A stretch of DNA of 64,000 nt from Sialis fuliginosa (GCA_961205875.1 OY540821.1:6386001-6450000); one strand, 5' to 3'. Counted from the first letter of the stretch, positions 24,578 to 36,557 are shown. The notes: generated by a model from the letters alone, not told the origin. Program-made: numbers and translations.

Positions 24578-24960
24578 CAGTGGCGTAGGAACGGGGGGGG
24601 GGGGGGGGGGGGGGTCGAAACCCCCCCGAAATTTTAAAATATATAAAATTAGTATAACAATTTTGAATTAAATTACGTTTTTGTGATAATAACTCCCCCC
24701 CGAAATTTTCAATGCTGTTAAAATATGCGAAATAAATATAAAAATTTTGAACTAAATTACCTTTTTTTTTCTGATCATACAATTCATTGTATTTAATTAA
24801 ATAACTAAAAAAAAAAAAAAAAGTCTTCAATAATAATTATAATTTTCAATTGTGTGACCTTTTTTTTTGTCATAAAAGTCATAATAAAATATTTTCACAT
24901 ATTTTTGGAATACCAAACTTACCCCCCCCTCCCCCGAAAATTTTTCTTGCTACGCCACTG
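24578..24960. mobile_element. hAT-like MITE (CAGTGGCGTAG ends) next to a supervillin-like exon
   Basis: CAGTGGCGTAGGAAC followed by a G run at the left; a C-rich run then GCTACGCCACTG at the right. The flanks AAACACAA and AAAACAAA agree at six of eight positions. The right end is 17 bp from the donor at 24977. Confidence 0.75.
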
Positions 24961-24977
24961 AAAACAAACATACTAAC

Positions 24978-25326
24978 CGTGTAATGTATCTCTTAACAGC
25001 CTCAGTTTTGTTTCCTCCGTCTGCCGTCGACGTCGCCGGCGACGGCGTAGCCACAGCTCTAGTTTTAAACTGTGACTCCAGCTGCTTCCGTCTCTCCTCC
25101 TTGTATCTGGCGATTCTGTTCGCCCGATCTGACGTGGTGACGACATCATCTTCAGCAGTTCTCGATGTCCGGGACGACTTTGACGTGGAAGTCGACTGTT
25201 TACTCATATCTTTCGCTGGATACGAATGTGTAAAATGGTATGGAAGATCCCCACATGACCTAGACCGTGTAGGACGCGATGCAAGTTGACGATACTTGAA
25301 TCTGTACAGGCGGTTCGTGAATTGAA
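24978..25326 (-). CDS. Svil: Supervillin-like N-terminal exon (RIARYKEERR motif)
   Basis: This is an internal coding exon of a supervillin-like protein. Supervillin is a membrane-associated, villin/gelsolin-family scaffold that binds F-actin and myosin II. The exon is open from the acceptor (tttttccAG before 25326) to the donor (CG|GTTAGT after 24978). It carries a Ser/Thr-rich stretch followed by DRANRIARYKEERRKQLESQ. As I recall it, the vertebrate supervillin N-terminus has a very similar RIARYKxERRRQL block; that is the basis for the name. An ATG at 25207 could be a start, but 39 upstream codons are also open and end in a split codon, so I read the exon as internal, with two bases completing an upstream codon. 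The donor leaves CG of an Arg codon, completed by the first G of the 18903 exon. A hAT-like MITE ends 17 bp into the intron. No villin or gelsolin repeats are in the window; they would lie to the left. Confidence 0.72.
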
Positions 25327-25469
25327 CTGGAAAAAATAAATATATTCATTAGATCGTTATATAATATTTTAATGTATGGCTTTGTATATGGACGATTGCC
25401 AGGGGAGGTGGGGCACTTGCCCTCCTCCCTGGAATATGATATAACATATAACCTAACTCAATCCTTACA

Positions 25470-25796
25470 TATTATAAAACTGTTTGTTCGTTAGTGCGTT
25501 TATAACTCGATAATCACTTATCCGATTTACGCGTGTTTTTTTAAATTCATAGATATGTTTTCTGGTCAAGTTATAGGATATATTTTGTTACGTTAGGTAA
25601 CATAAGAAATAAGCAGTGACGATAATAGAAAATAAAGTCGGAAAAAAGTTTGCCGCCAGCGCGCTCTTTTGCAATAAGCTGCCTTAATGTAGTAAAACAT
25701 TGTTTGGAATAAAAAGATCTAAAATAAACTCCGCGATACCATATATCTAACTTTTATATTTAAGCGAGCGAACCTGCGGACACAGCTAGTGAAATA
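25470..25796 (+). repeat. Helitron-like repeat, internally shortened copy
   Basis: TATAAAACTGTTTGTTCGTT precedes the TTCATAGATATGTTTTCTGG block shared with the other two copies; it ends GCGGACACAGCTAG followed by T. It shows that the family extends further upstream than the other two copies retain. Confidence 0.5.
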
Positions 25797-26736
25797 TTAA
25801 AAGCAATAATAACGTGTTGTTGTCAAATATTGGTTGTATATCAAAAGAGAAGACATTATTCAGTATAAAATGTGTGATAATGAATGATACCTTTTTTTGA
25901 TTATACTATTTCAAAAAAAGCTTTCATATTATTAATGGCAACCTAAAGGTTTTTTAAATTTTTATTAGATCCCTCCCCCCTGTCTCTGTATATCAATTTT
26001 CTTAGTTTTAAATATTTTTTGCCTGATTAAATTCTAACTTACAATACAAATTGAGAAAAAAGAAAATATTATAAAATCTATTAAAACATTTAATATTATT
26101 ATATAAAAAAGTCTTGTGTTGACCACGACAGTTTATTCAGTTAAAAAATACAAGTTTAAATTTCAAGTGTACTTCAGTGTGTAATAACACCCAATACCTT
26201 AACCCCAGTCATCCCTACCGTACTGTTTGTCTAACCCTGCCCTGAGAGACACATTTGCAGCTTCCATATACGTTATATATGCACGTTAAAATACCTTTAA
26301 AAAATAAACAATCACTTATAGAAAATTAGATGGCCGAATTTATAAAGAATAATGCCAAGAAATCAGTATTAAAAATTTCAAACAAGATGTAATTTAATTT
26401 ATGAAATATCGTTACACATATGTGTAATACACATGTAATAGGTTATCTCTGAGAGATGGCAGCGAAAGTGTACGCTTGTTATGTAACGTAATATTAGACA
26501 GGTGTTGAGAATATACTACGTCGTTTCCACTCGACCAGACAATGTGTTTGGAGTCTTGTACTTCTAATGACTTAGATTAGATACACAGACATTACAAAAT
26601 GTTTTTATTGTTAGTATGCACGAAATGCACTTACTATATAATGTATCGAATTGGTTCGTTTTTATATGTTGTGTATAAAATAGAATATATTATTATTATT
26701 TTTATCTAAAGACCGTTCCGGTCGTACTTACACATT

Positions 26737-27064
26737 CAGGGTTTCCACTGTTTTTAAAAAATAAAATTCCCTGACTTTCCCTGACCACAGATTCTAAATT
26801 CCCTGACCACGAGAGGCTCGGGGGCTAGAAGTGATTGAGGGGCCCCCAGAATGTGCAAACAAATTTGAAGACTTTTTTATGCTCGTCAACTTAAATTTAT
26901 ATACTTTCTTCTTCTTCACTGACTTCCCAGAATTTATATTAAATTCCCTGACTTTCTAAAAATAAATTTAATAAATTCCCTGACTTTTCAGAATTTTAAA
27001 GAAATTCCTTGACTTCCCCTGATCACTTTAGGCTTCCCTGACTATCCAGAAAGTGGACACCCTG
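26737..27064. mobile_element. CAGGGTKTCCACT-ended MITE with repeated TTCCCTGAC motif
   Basis: CAGGGTTTCCACTG at the left and CAGAAAGTGGACACCCTG at the right. TTCCCTGAC-like motifs recur many times inside, and further copies with a second end (CCAGAAAGAGGCCACCTTG) run on to about 27478. Confidence 0.6.
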
Positions 27065-27250
27065 AATTTTTTAGGCCTGAGGTTGCAAAATATTTTTTTA
27101 TTTAAAAACACAAATCCCGGTGAATTTTTACGTTTTTCCCTGTTTGAGTTTTTTTTACTATTTGTAAGTAAAATAAATTACCAGAATCAAATTTCACGAA
27201 ATTAATTATGTATTAATAAAACAAATCCCAAAATAAATTAATTTAACCAC

Positions 27251-27288
27251 TGTTTTTTTGGTTCAATTATAATTGAACCAAAAAAACA
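27251..27288. repeat. Perfect 38-bp palindrome
   Basis: Each 19-base half (TGTTTTTTTGGTTCAATTA) is the exact reverse complement of the other, with no spacer. Confidence 0.9.
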
Positions 27289-29455
27289 ATATAGTGAGGT
27301 ACATTTCTGATTGGTTATATATTAAATAGATCACGTGATAAAACAGAATTATTTGTAGACAATTGAAAATTTCGCGTATGTGGATTAAATTGACGCGGTG
27401 GGGTTTTTGTATTGTAAAATTTCCCTGACTACCACCTTATTCCCTGACTTTTTCCGTTTTTCCAGAAAGAGGCCACCTTGAATTAGGTTATAATAATAAT
27501 GTGAGCTTCTTTTTGCTCTTCAGCATCCAAAAAAGTAAAATAACCATTCCATCGAAGCTACAACTTATTCAATAAAAAAAACTGTGAAAAATATATTCAA
27601 ATTATAAATAATATTCTATTTTTTTTTATTATTATTGTTTACTACAATCTTTTAGAAAATAGTTTACGACATAATTGTAACATATGTATACATATGTAAT
27701 ACTAAACTAAATAATCTCACCCTAGTACTGGCAATGCCAAGTTGAGTAAGAAAAATTCCATACGTAGTATATGTTAAAAGAATTAAGGAATAAAATTATT
27801 ATTATTATCGAGGCCCCTCTTCCCCTCAGGACTTCTAGGCAGTTGCACAATTTACCCACTATAGCTATAGTGCATTATGTATTTGTTTATAATACCTATT
27901 TTATAATCATTTATAATAAATAACCTTTATAAAAAATTTAAAAAAAATAGGAGGTTTTCTTCTGAGACGAAAATTAATCGTAAATATAAAACACCCTTTT
28001 GTGTTTTTTGTTTCTGAGTTAAGTACAGCATCTACAGACACACAGACATCAAGTTGAAAAAAGTCAGGGAAGGTCAAACTGGATATTTGCATCAAAATCC
28101 GGAATTCGAAAAAATCGACTTTACAATACTTACGTATAAAAAAGTAAAAAAGTCAACAACCGAAAAATATACAATCAAAAATATTAAATTACAAATACAG
28201 TTAATAAAATTACGAAATACAAACAAGATTAATGCCCGTATTGGTTTGATAAAACAATATTTACAATGCATTATTTCATGTAAAGTACTTACAAATAAAA
28301 ACCATACTAAAATAGTGTAATAATGATATACATTTTATTGATACGATAACCTTCGATTGACGCATTATTTACATATAAGATATTATAATCTAAAACGGTA
28401 TTCCAAGAAAAAAGTCTATATACGTATTACGTAAACATTATATATATGATATATCTTAACTTCTCAATGTAATTTAAATCACTGATGAAAATAAGACAAA
28501 AAAGAAAATTATTTCAAAAAAATAATAATGATCATTAAAATATGAATTGATGTAATACAACCTAAATGGCACCGCGGGCCGCATTCACGACGTAAACTTT
28601 TCCGCGGGCCGCACATAAATAATATATTTAATAAAAAAAGTTAGATTTTCCGGTTTTGAATTTTTTTCTTATCAATTTATTTTTTTTTATTTTTATTTTT
28701 AGTAGAACTATTAGTCGTCAGGTCCTCAACCCTTTTGTAAATTTATTACCATATTTCTGAAACCTCGTGAGTGCGGCTTCTTTTTGGCGAGTCTAAGAAC
28801 TTTTTTATTTGCGAAAATTTTTAAAAATGGAGCATTTTCGGACAGAGAGACAGACAGATAGAGACACGTTGAGCTTTATATATATAGATATCCCTGCATA
28901 TAGCATTAGCTTGTTTTTTTATGAATAGTAAAATATTTTAATATCGGTATTTCTATTTTATCGTACTTGGTACAATAAGGAATACATGAAACTACAAATA
29001 TAAATTTCTGATTTGCAAATTTTATAAAAAAATGATATTATAATATCTACATAAATAGATATTTAAATATAACCGATTTTATAACGAGCCGCTACTGCTA
29101 TAATATAAAAATATATACACCAAGTCGTCAATAGTTGTGTCGATATAGGTATAATAAATATAAAACTAAATAACCACTACAAATCTATTGAGAATATGAT
29201 GGCATAGATCCAAACGACAGTTCAGAATGCAGGCTAAACAAATAGTATGCTCTTTTTATAAACCAAATGTGAAAATGACATCATTTATGTTATTTTCTGT
29301 ACAGAAAACGACTTTGGTAAATATAAGATGCACATTAATTTATTTGCAATATACAAATACATAATTTAATATTACGAAAGGATTGTTGAAGCTACATCGA
29401 TCGTTCGAAATTTAAAGCGATTAACGACAATTTTCAATAGTGACAGAAGTGTAAT

Positions 29456-29662
29456 CAGGGCCGTAACTAGAGGCTCTGGGACCCCGAGGCAGCCAGTGAT
29501 CGAGGGCTGTTACTATATGCAAAATATAAATATAAAAATTGAAGACTTTTTTTTCGTTGCTACCTCAATCTAAAATTGTTGCATGTTACTAATTTTAATG
29601 ACCCCTATGCTCGGGGGGGCCGGGGCACTACCCGGCTGCCCCCGGTGGTAGTTACGGCCCTG
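29456..29662. mobile_element. hAT-like MITE (CAGGGCCGTAACTA ends)
   Basis: CAGGGCCGTAACTAGAGGC at the left and GGTAGTTACGGCCCTG at the right. The flanks AGTGTAAT and AGTGTGGT agree at six of eight positions, consistent with an aged 8-bp duplication. Confidence 0.72.
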
Positions 29663-30404
29663 AGTGTGGTTATATTATAGTTCAGGCAACGTAGAATTTT
29701 CTACTGGTGTAAAATTAGGAAAAATATATGAGGTGCCAAATTTAAACGGTGAGTAAAACATGCCGAGATGTGTATTTCCTGAAAACTCCCTAGCATTGTT
29801 TGCCCCGGAACACCTTCAATCAAGGGCCCAAAGTTTTATTTTACAAGGATTTTGTAAACATATTGTAGCTAATCAATTTAAAACAGATAATCAAATTTTC
29901 TAAAATCTTTTATATTATTATTTTAACCAAAAATTCCTTACGCTCCTGCATTGAACCTGTATCAGCTCCTCATATATTAAAAAAATATTGACAAGTGCGA
30001 GTATGTAGAACTCGCGCCCTGAAAGTTCCGTACCGTTATATAAAACTTATTATTAATCCCAGTTTTGCATTGTATATCAAAGAAATTAAAAATTATAAAA
30101 AATATTATAATAAATTGTACATTTTGAAAAAGAAACATTAAAAACAAATAACAATATATTTAAATAATGCCATTAATGCAATTAAAAATTTGGTCATGTT
30201 ATCGGCCGATAACACGACCAAACCGACGCGGCTTACACTCAGAAGCCAATATTCATATCAAGATCACCGCGGAAGCCTCATGACTTGTAAAAATAAAATG
30301 CTTCTTACATGGTAAACATTATGTGTTGTTTATTGTTCATAATTCCACATAGAATTATAAATTAATGATTTTAGGATTTTTTCCTTTACTTATGTTATGA
30401 GACC

Positions 30405-30672
30405 TTTCTTCATGCCAAATTTCAAGATTATAGGTTAACGGTAAGTAACCCTATAGGTTTTGATGATCGTCAGTCAGTCTGTCAGTACCAAAATACGCTT
30501 TGAAAGGCTGTATCTTTTTGTTGGATTGAATTAGAAACTTGATTTTTACATTATATAATTTCAACTTGATACCAGTTCCTGAGAAAAAGTTATTGACCGA
30601 CAGATAGACGGACAACAAAGTGATCCTATAAGGTCTCCATTTTTTATTATTTTGAGGTAGGGAACCCTAAAA
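30405..30672 (+). repeat. Degenerate retroelement tail with CAGT/CAGA runs
   Basis: ATGCCAAATTTCAAGATTAT, CAGTCAGTCTGTCAGTACC, CCGACAGATAGACGGACAAC and TAGGGAACCCTAAAA. Similar closing sequence lies at 6790-6862. Confidence 0.35.
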
Positions 30673-31144
30673 TTAGAATTTTATTTTGATGAGTCAAATC
30701 TTTTTGTTGTCAAATCATAGACCGAGAATTCATGAAAAAAATCCATTTGGAAAACTTAAATCAGTGCTAAAAATAAAATAATACTAACATCACCAGAACT
30801 AAATTAACTGCCATTACGTTTAGTAATACTTCTTTTTTAAGAAAGTAACCTCATATTTCACTTGAGCTTTGATTCTTGGCTACGGGGTATGTTTTGTCAT
30901 ACATTACAATGTACAATTTCTAGGAACCTTAAATTATAATTTAATCCTGAAATCTTCAGGATGAAAATATATACTGGTGAAAATTTTGTCAAATAAACGT
31001 GTTTATACGGAAAAAAATGTATAGTAAAAATTACTATTCTAATTTAGTAATTGAGGGACAAATCACTGTTATGGGAAAAATTGTCATTTGCATTGAAATT
31101 TTGATTAGTGTAGAAGAATATACAGTTATCTGTTATGATAGTCA

Positions 31145-31335
31145 ATAAAACACGTCACGCGTACAAATGTCACACACCCATTTTTTGATCTAATAAATTT
31201 TCGGGATACAAAGCAGCATGCAAACTATCTTCCTGCCAAATTTCATTAAGATCGATTCAGCGGTTTAGCCGTGAAAAGGTAACAGACTGATAAACAGTCA
31301 GAGACATTTTCGCATTTATAATATTAGTATAGATG
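31145..31335 (+). repeat. RTE-like 3' tail
   Basis: GCGTACAAATGTCACACACC, then GCCAAATTTCATTAAGATCG, CAGCGGTTTAGCCGTGAAAA and CATTTATAATATTAGTATAG. Confidence 0.5.
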
Positions 31336-31681
31336 TCAAGCATAATATAGTAATTTTTACAATGTAGAATAGCCAAATTTACAATATTATCGACTAAATG
31401 TCGTTAGGTTACAATTCAGAATAAAAAAATTTAGAATATAAAAAAAAAAATAATTACATTTTGGATTTCAGATAGTATGAAAACAACATTGTTTATTGTT
31501 TTTCAAGAAAAGAAATATATGAATAAATTAAATATAAATATTATACACGAACAGCTGCAATAACAGTAAACAAATACAATAAATATATATTTTGATATTT
31601 TCCAAATGTAAAAGAGAATTAAAATAAATTATAATTTTCTTTCAAGCCAAATCCGTGTGACTCCCAAACATGATTCACTAA

Positions 31682-31996
31682 TGTCCGGTATTATAAAGGA
31701 GCTAGCAACTTTACTAGCTAGCAAGCACTTTCAAATGGGGTATTAATTCTGTGATAGTATCTATGGATTAGCTATGAAATTTAGAGCAGTGATTTTTCAA
31801 CGTATTGTAACACAATTGGCGACTCTGACCGTACAAAATAATTTTCATAATATCGCCACTGTTTTAATACCATTGGTGTTTACATACCACGCGTGCGCGA
31901 AAATTGTCAAACATTTCATGAAACTAAAGAAAAACTGTCAGATAGGTTAGAAACCTAATTTGAAAGTGCTTGCTAGCTCCTTTATAATACCGGACA
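31682..31996. mobile_element. Harbinger-like MITE of the TGTCCGG family, duplication TAA
   Basis: Ends TGTCCGGTATTATAAAGGAG and CTCCTTTATAATACCGGACA, flanked by TAA on both sides (31679-31681, 31997-31999). The internal sequence matches the 13616-13941 copy. Confidence 0.75.
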
Positions 31997-32390
31997 TAAT
32001 ACTCTGTTCTAGAGATTACCCCCCGTCCCCGAAATTTCATAATGAAAGCTTACCATATCGATATCTCAAACTCAAAATTTGTAAAATCCATATATTGTGA
32101 TATTTTAAATTCAAATATTAAAAATGACATCATAGAAGGTTATGAGATAAATGGCTGGTGCGATTTTTCTGTGACATACTGTATATTAACAATTCTAGAA
32201 TCTTCCATAAGATCAGAATTAGAACCCCGACCTTCATTTAAAAAAATTAAAAACTGCCAACTTATTCAGATCTCTGTTCTTAAGTCATTACACGTGCAAT
32301 ATCAAATGCATTCATGTGATATTCAATCATAAGTTGATTATTTTTCTAATGACAATTAAAATTTACAGAGGCGTACATAATTGTCTATTA

Positions 32391-33088
32391 CAGTAAAAGC
32401 TCTTTATTCGCGGGGTATATGTTCCATAAATATGCCGCGAATACAGAAACCGTGAATACGGAATGGTAATTTATATGGGATTATAGGGGATACGTTCCTA
32501 GGTGACAAAATAAATAAATAAATACAATATAAAAAAATCAATTTAATTGAAGTTTTTGACCATATTGATTAATTATTATCTTCAGGCTTAGGCAATAGTT
32601 TAAAGAATTTTGTAATTTTTTATTGCTTGGCAGTTTTTAAAAGCTCCTTCAATTCAGACTGATATTCAGCAGTGGCATTAGCAATTTGCCTCTTAAAAAA
32701 ATGCCGAAAAATATCAGTTTCCCATAAGAACACATGTTAAATTTAAATCAATATATTTCCTAAAGGGCTTAGTGAATCAATTTAATATTTTGTCTATTGC
32801 ATAAGAATGCTATTGGGAACATTTCAACCAATTTTCATATATTTGGTAGCATTTTGAAATACATCCTTAACAACATACTTTAGGCAAAGTTGTAATAAGG
32901 TCTATTTTACTTTTTTATTAGTCCATTTGACGGCGTTTACAAAGGATATTATTATTATTATGTATGTACTGATTAGATCCGCGAATAAAGAAATCTTTAG
33001 CCGCGAATATAGGAATTGGGTCGCATTTTTTTAATCCGCGAATAGTGAAAACGCGAATGAAGGAAGCGCGAATAAGGAGCTTTTACTG
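32391..33088. mobile_element. pogo/Tigger-like MITE with TA duplication
   Basis: CAGTAAAAGCTCTTTATTCG at the left and CGAATAAGGAGCTTTTACTG at the right form terminal inverted repeats flanked by TA (32389-32390, 33089-33090). About 700 bp, with no transposase seen. Confidence 0.75.
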
Positions 33089-33103
33089 TACTTTAAAGCA
33101 GTA

Positions 33104-33420
33104 AAGACCGTGGTCGTTGATTTTATAATATGTTTTTGAATCTAAATTTTATATATGTAACAAAGTAGTAAATTGATCAAACGTGAGTTTCTTTATGTTT
33201 TTGGGAGTGCTGAAACTGAATCCGGGCTCATAATTTAAAAATTTGACGACAAAATTAAATATGGCGGTTATTGCACAAAAAAATGACAAAGAATTCGTTA
33301 TTTTCAATGTTTATGATTTTTTTTTCAGATATAAAACGCGCAGAAAATTTTTGCCTTTACATATTTTTGTCATTTTTATGTGCAAAAACCGCTATGTTTA
33401 TTTTTGTCGTCAAATTTTTG
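33104..33420. repeat. Partial copy of the piggyBac-type MITE
   Basis: GACCGTGGTCGTTGATTTTA and the following 300 bp match the left arm and centre of the 60765-61554 element, including the AAATATGGCGGTT and AAAACGCGCAGAAA segments. Both TTAA ends are missing. It is wedged between a pogo-like MITE and the mariner remnant. Confidence 0.6.
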
Positions 33421-33479
33421 TAAATTGAGCGCGATTTGTGTTGTTTACAGTTACTTGAAAAAGTCATCTCGGGCAAAGA

Positions 33480-34038
33480 ATGGAATTAACTCGTGAACAT
33501 TTCCGTGCGATTATTTTTCATAACTTTCGATGTGGATTATCAAGACAAGATTGTATCGATGAACTTAATTCTTTATACGGTGAAGAGCACCATCCTACAG
33601 CACTGTAAAAAACTGGTATAACGAATTCAATCGTGGCCGATGTTCGCTCCAGGACGAATTCCGTGAAGGTCGTCCAAAATCGGTTTTTGTGCCAGAAAAC
33701 ATCGATGCTGTGCGTGAACTGATAAAGCAAGATCATCATGTGACATACCGTGAGATTGAGTCATCTTTGGGCGTTAGTATGACAAGCATCAATAAGATAT
33801 TGCATGATCATTTGGCCATAAAAAAAATTTGTTTGTGTTGGATCCAGCATAATCTGACAAACGCTCATAAGAAGGCTTACCTCAATCGGAGTGGAAAAAG
33901 TGCTTCGAAAATTGGTTTAAACGCATGCAAAAGTGTATTGATCTTCATGGAGAATATTTTGAAAAACAATAAAACCAATTTCGATCATCAATATTCGTTT
34001 TTTCATTATTAGGCCAGACATATAAATAGCAACCCTCG
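33480..34038 (+). pseudogene. Mariner transposase remnant with internal deletion, plus 3' terminal repeat
   Basis: This was a mariner (Tc1/mariner superfamily) transposase. The ATG at 33480 opens MELTREHFRAIIFHNF, a typical mariner start. A one-base loss near 33588 shifts the frame to a stop; the +1 frame then gives NWYNEFNRG and DEFREGRPKS, and the HTH region HVTYREIESSLGVSMTSIN. After about residue 130 the catalytic D,D34D core is missing: the text jumps to a C-terminal block (WKKCFENWFKRMQKCIDLHG) in another frame, ending in TAA at 33970. The 3' inverted repeat follows (GACATATAAATAGCAACCC...), ending at 34038 before a TA. No matching 5' terminal repeat is seen; the left flank is a piggyBac-type MITE fragment. 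The copy is dead and non-autonomous. Confidence 0.85.
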
Positions 34039-34040
34039 TA

Positions 34041-35950
34041 CTTTGTGATAGAAACATATAAAAACATGGTAAAATTGTAGGTACAGTCGCCTGCAGAACT
34101 CGTCTGGCACCCTAAAGGCTAGAATCGCTTACAACAGATTCCAAATTTAAAGACAAACATCATTGGTTATCTTTTTCTATCAAGTTTAATATATTTAAAT
34201 ACTAAAATTCGGAATATCAAATATTTATTGCCACAAAATTTACGTATACAATTTTCAATAGATTACATAATAATTTACGAAGAGTAGTTCTTTATCTAGC
34301 AAATGAATTTCAAAATATCTGTCTTTGATACATGGAGAAATATTATAATAATCAAATGGGAGGAGCCTACTAAGTTTGTGATAAACGAAAATTAATACAA
34401 ACTGCAAGACCATTAATGCAGGTGACTGTACATCAAATTCTCTTGTACAAAACTAAATGTGGTGTTATTCCAAAAACTCATACCCCCCCCCTCCCACCCT
34501 CATCTCACTGAGGCAAACATATATCCGTGGTTTTAATATATTTCATTTTATTAACGAAAATGTAAACTGCTTCTATCTAATAATAAATGACCGTGGAAGC
34601 TATGCATCAACAAGAAAGATGCAACTGTTAATACAATAAACAATTGTTACTAAATATAATTTATTAGAGATAGTAAATATGTATTCACAATTCACACATT
34701 AAAACCTGATTATTTGATTATATGTTGCGATTTAAAAAAAAAGCGCTTATTACTTCATTATTTTATACAAGAGTTACAACTACAGAAACAGTGACATCTA
34801 GTGTGAAAATTTAAAACTAGAAACGAATTATAAATATAATAGCCGGTTTAAACGCTTTCTACAGGGTGTTGAATCGTTTATGAATTTTATTTGGATTTTA
34901 GAGTGTACATTAATAACCACTGCTTTTAAACGGTGTGTTAAATCATTAATAAAAACCATACAACTGCCATTTAAATTTACAATAGTTCAAATAAAAGGTA
35001 AGCACTGGAATTTCTTAATGATGATTCAAAAAATTATATAAAAAAAATTAACTAAAGGTACACCACTGGTTAGTAAAATATTGTATTATTTTAATATACT
35101 GTAGATACGTACACATATTTTTATATTTACTTTTATTTAAAATATACGAATACCTAAGTAAGTTAGTAAATAAGTAATTAATTAGTTTTTCATAACAATA
35201 TACTCATAATAATTACCAAAGCAAAGTCAAATATGATTCGAATTAAACAGTTCATAACGAACCTAACCAATAATCACGAAAGCATCGAAGCAGACACAAA
35301 AATAAAAACATTATCGAAAAATATATATTAAATGTAATCTATCATTTTCTGGTACTGATTTTACACGTCATTTTAAGAATACCTTATATGTCTGCCTGAA
35401 AAAAACATACTAGAAATATTATTAGTGTGTATCTGTAAAAAATATATTTTTAAATAATTATATTTTCATGGCCGTCCTGTTTGTTAAAGCCCGCTGTGAT
35501 CGGCCCATAAGCACCATCCCTTCCTGTATTGTGTCTATGTGTAGGTACCTCCCACAAAAACATCACATAACACTAACAAAAATGAGCTGTCGTTATGAAG
35601 AAGAAGAAATAAATATATTAAAAAAAATTAATAAAGATTAGAAGGGGGGGGGGGGGGGACAAATAGGTACTAACTAAAAAAAATGCTTTAGATAAAAGTT
35701 ATAGAAAATATTATTTTCTATAATTTATGTCCCATTCATTTTATTCTATCTAATATCAATTCGCTAGAAATATTTTTTTATTAAATTAGAGAAAGAAAAT
35801 CCTGTGGCACCTATGGCTCCTTTTTTTGAGAATGTAATACTTTTTTGATTACCGCGTAAAATTTTATTGTAAAAAGTTTATTGATTTATTTACAAGTCCC
35901 CCCTCAGAAAACTTTTCTATGGATGCCCCGGCGTACGTATGTATATATTT
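34041..35950. other. AT-rich spacer
   Basis: It contains a C-run near 34483-34491, a G-run near 35645-35657 and AT-rich DNA. Nothing coding was identified. Confidence 0.4.
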
Positions 35951-36557
35951 AGTACGTTTACACAGCGCTTTTATTCCGGTTTAACTATAACCGATGTAAT
36001 GCCGTGTTCAGACCGAAAAAACAAAACAGCAACATCGTGTCTTTTTGACAAAAGTGCAATAAAGCCTATGCATTTTTAAATACGACGTGTTTTCAAACAC
36101 CGTGTTGCTGTTTTGTTTTCTTTGGTGTGAACACCGCATAATAAAACCGTAATAATAAAACAAAACTAATCGGGTTTAGTTATGCTATTCCTCTTGGTCT
36201 ACGGGAATAGCATAAGTAAACCGGAATAGAGCAGGAATAAAAATACGTGTAAACTGCATGGACAGAGTTATACCTATTTAGCCAACCTTAAAAAATATAA
36301 GTATCTACGAAGTATAGGGATTTCATCGTAATGCATTTCGCATTAACATTTGAAAAAGCGTTGTCAGTTAAAATATAGTTAAAACACCTGAGACGAAGAG
36401 ATGAAAAACAAAAGAAACGTGATTCGTGTATATTCAAATCGGAATTATAATTCCAGCTGACGTCACTTATTCTCGTATGTGTAAACAGCACCACTTGAAA
36501 CGGTTTAACTACATCGGTTATAATAAAACCGGAATAACAGCGCTGTGTAAACGTACT
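35951..36557. mobile_element. CGTTTACACAGCGC inverted-repeat element, copy 2, with nested MITE
   Basis: Ends AGTACGTTTACACAGCGC and GCGCTGTGTAAACGTACT (central part partly diverged). The interior matches 20677-21231, including the hairpin GCTATTCCTCTTGGTCTACG / GGGAATAGC. A Harbinger-like insertion splits it at 36000-36138. TGACGTCA is at 36468-36475. Confidence 0.75.
36000..36138. mobile_element. 139-bp Harbinger-like MITE, duplication TAA
   Basis: TGCCGTGTTCAGACCGAAAA to TTTGGTGTGAACACCGCA with palindromic arms around AACAAAACAGCAACA. TAA flanks it (35997-35999 and 36139-36141). The related element at 20677-21231 keeps the uninterrupted site GATGTAATAAAACC. Confidence 0.8.

Larger units (their letters stand above)
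25797..29455. other. Repeat remnants and AT-rich spacer
   Basis: Apart from the CAGGG MITE and the 38-bp palindrome, this holds a hAT-like scrap with GCGGGCCGCA twice near 28575-28612, and CAGACAGATAGAGACACG near 28850. No exon was recognised. Confidence 0.4.

Noticed and set aside
24600..24614. G-runs and C-runs (also near 9490, 10575, 21836, 35647, 62562) as G-quadruplex regulators
   Set aside because: They sit inside MITE ends or at random in spacers and are long homopolymers, whose length is also unreliable in assembly.
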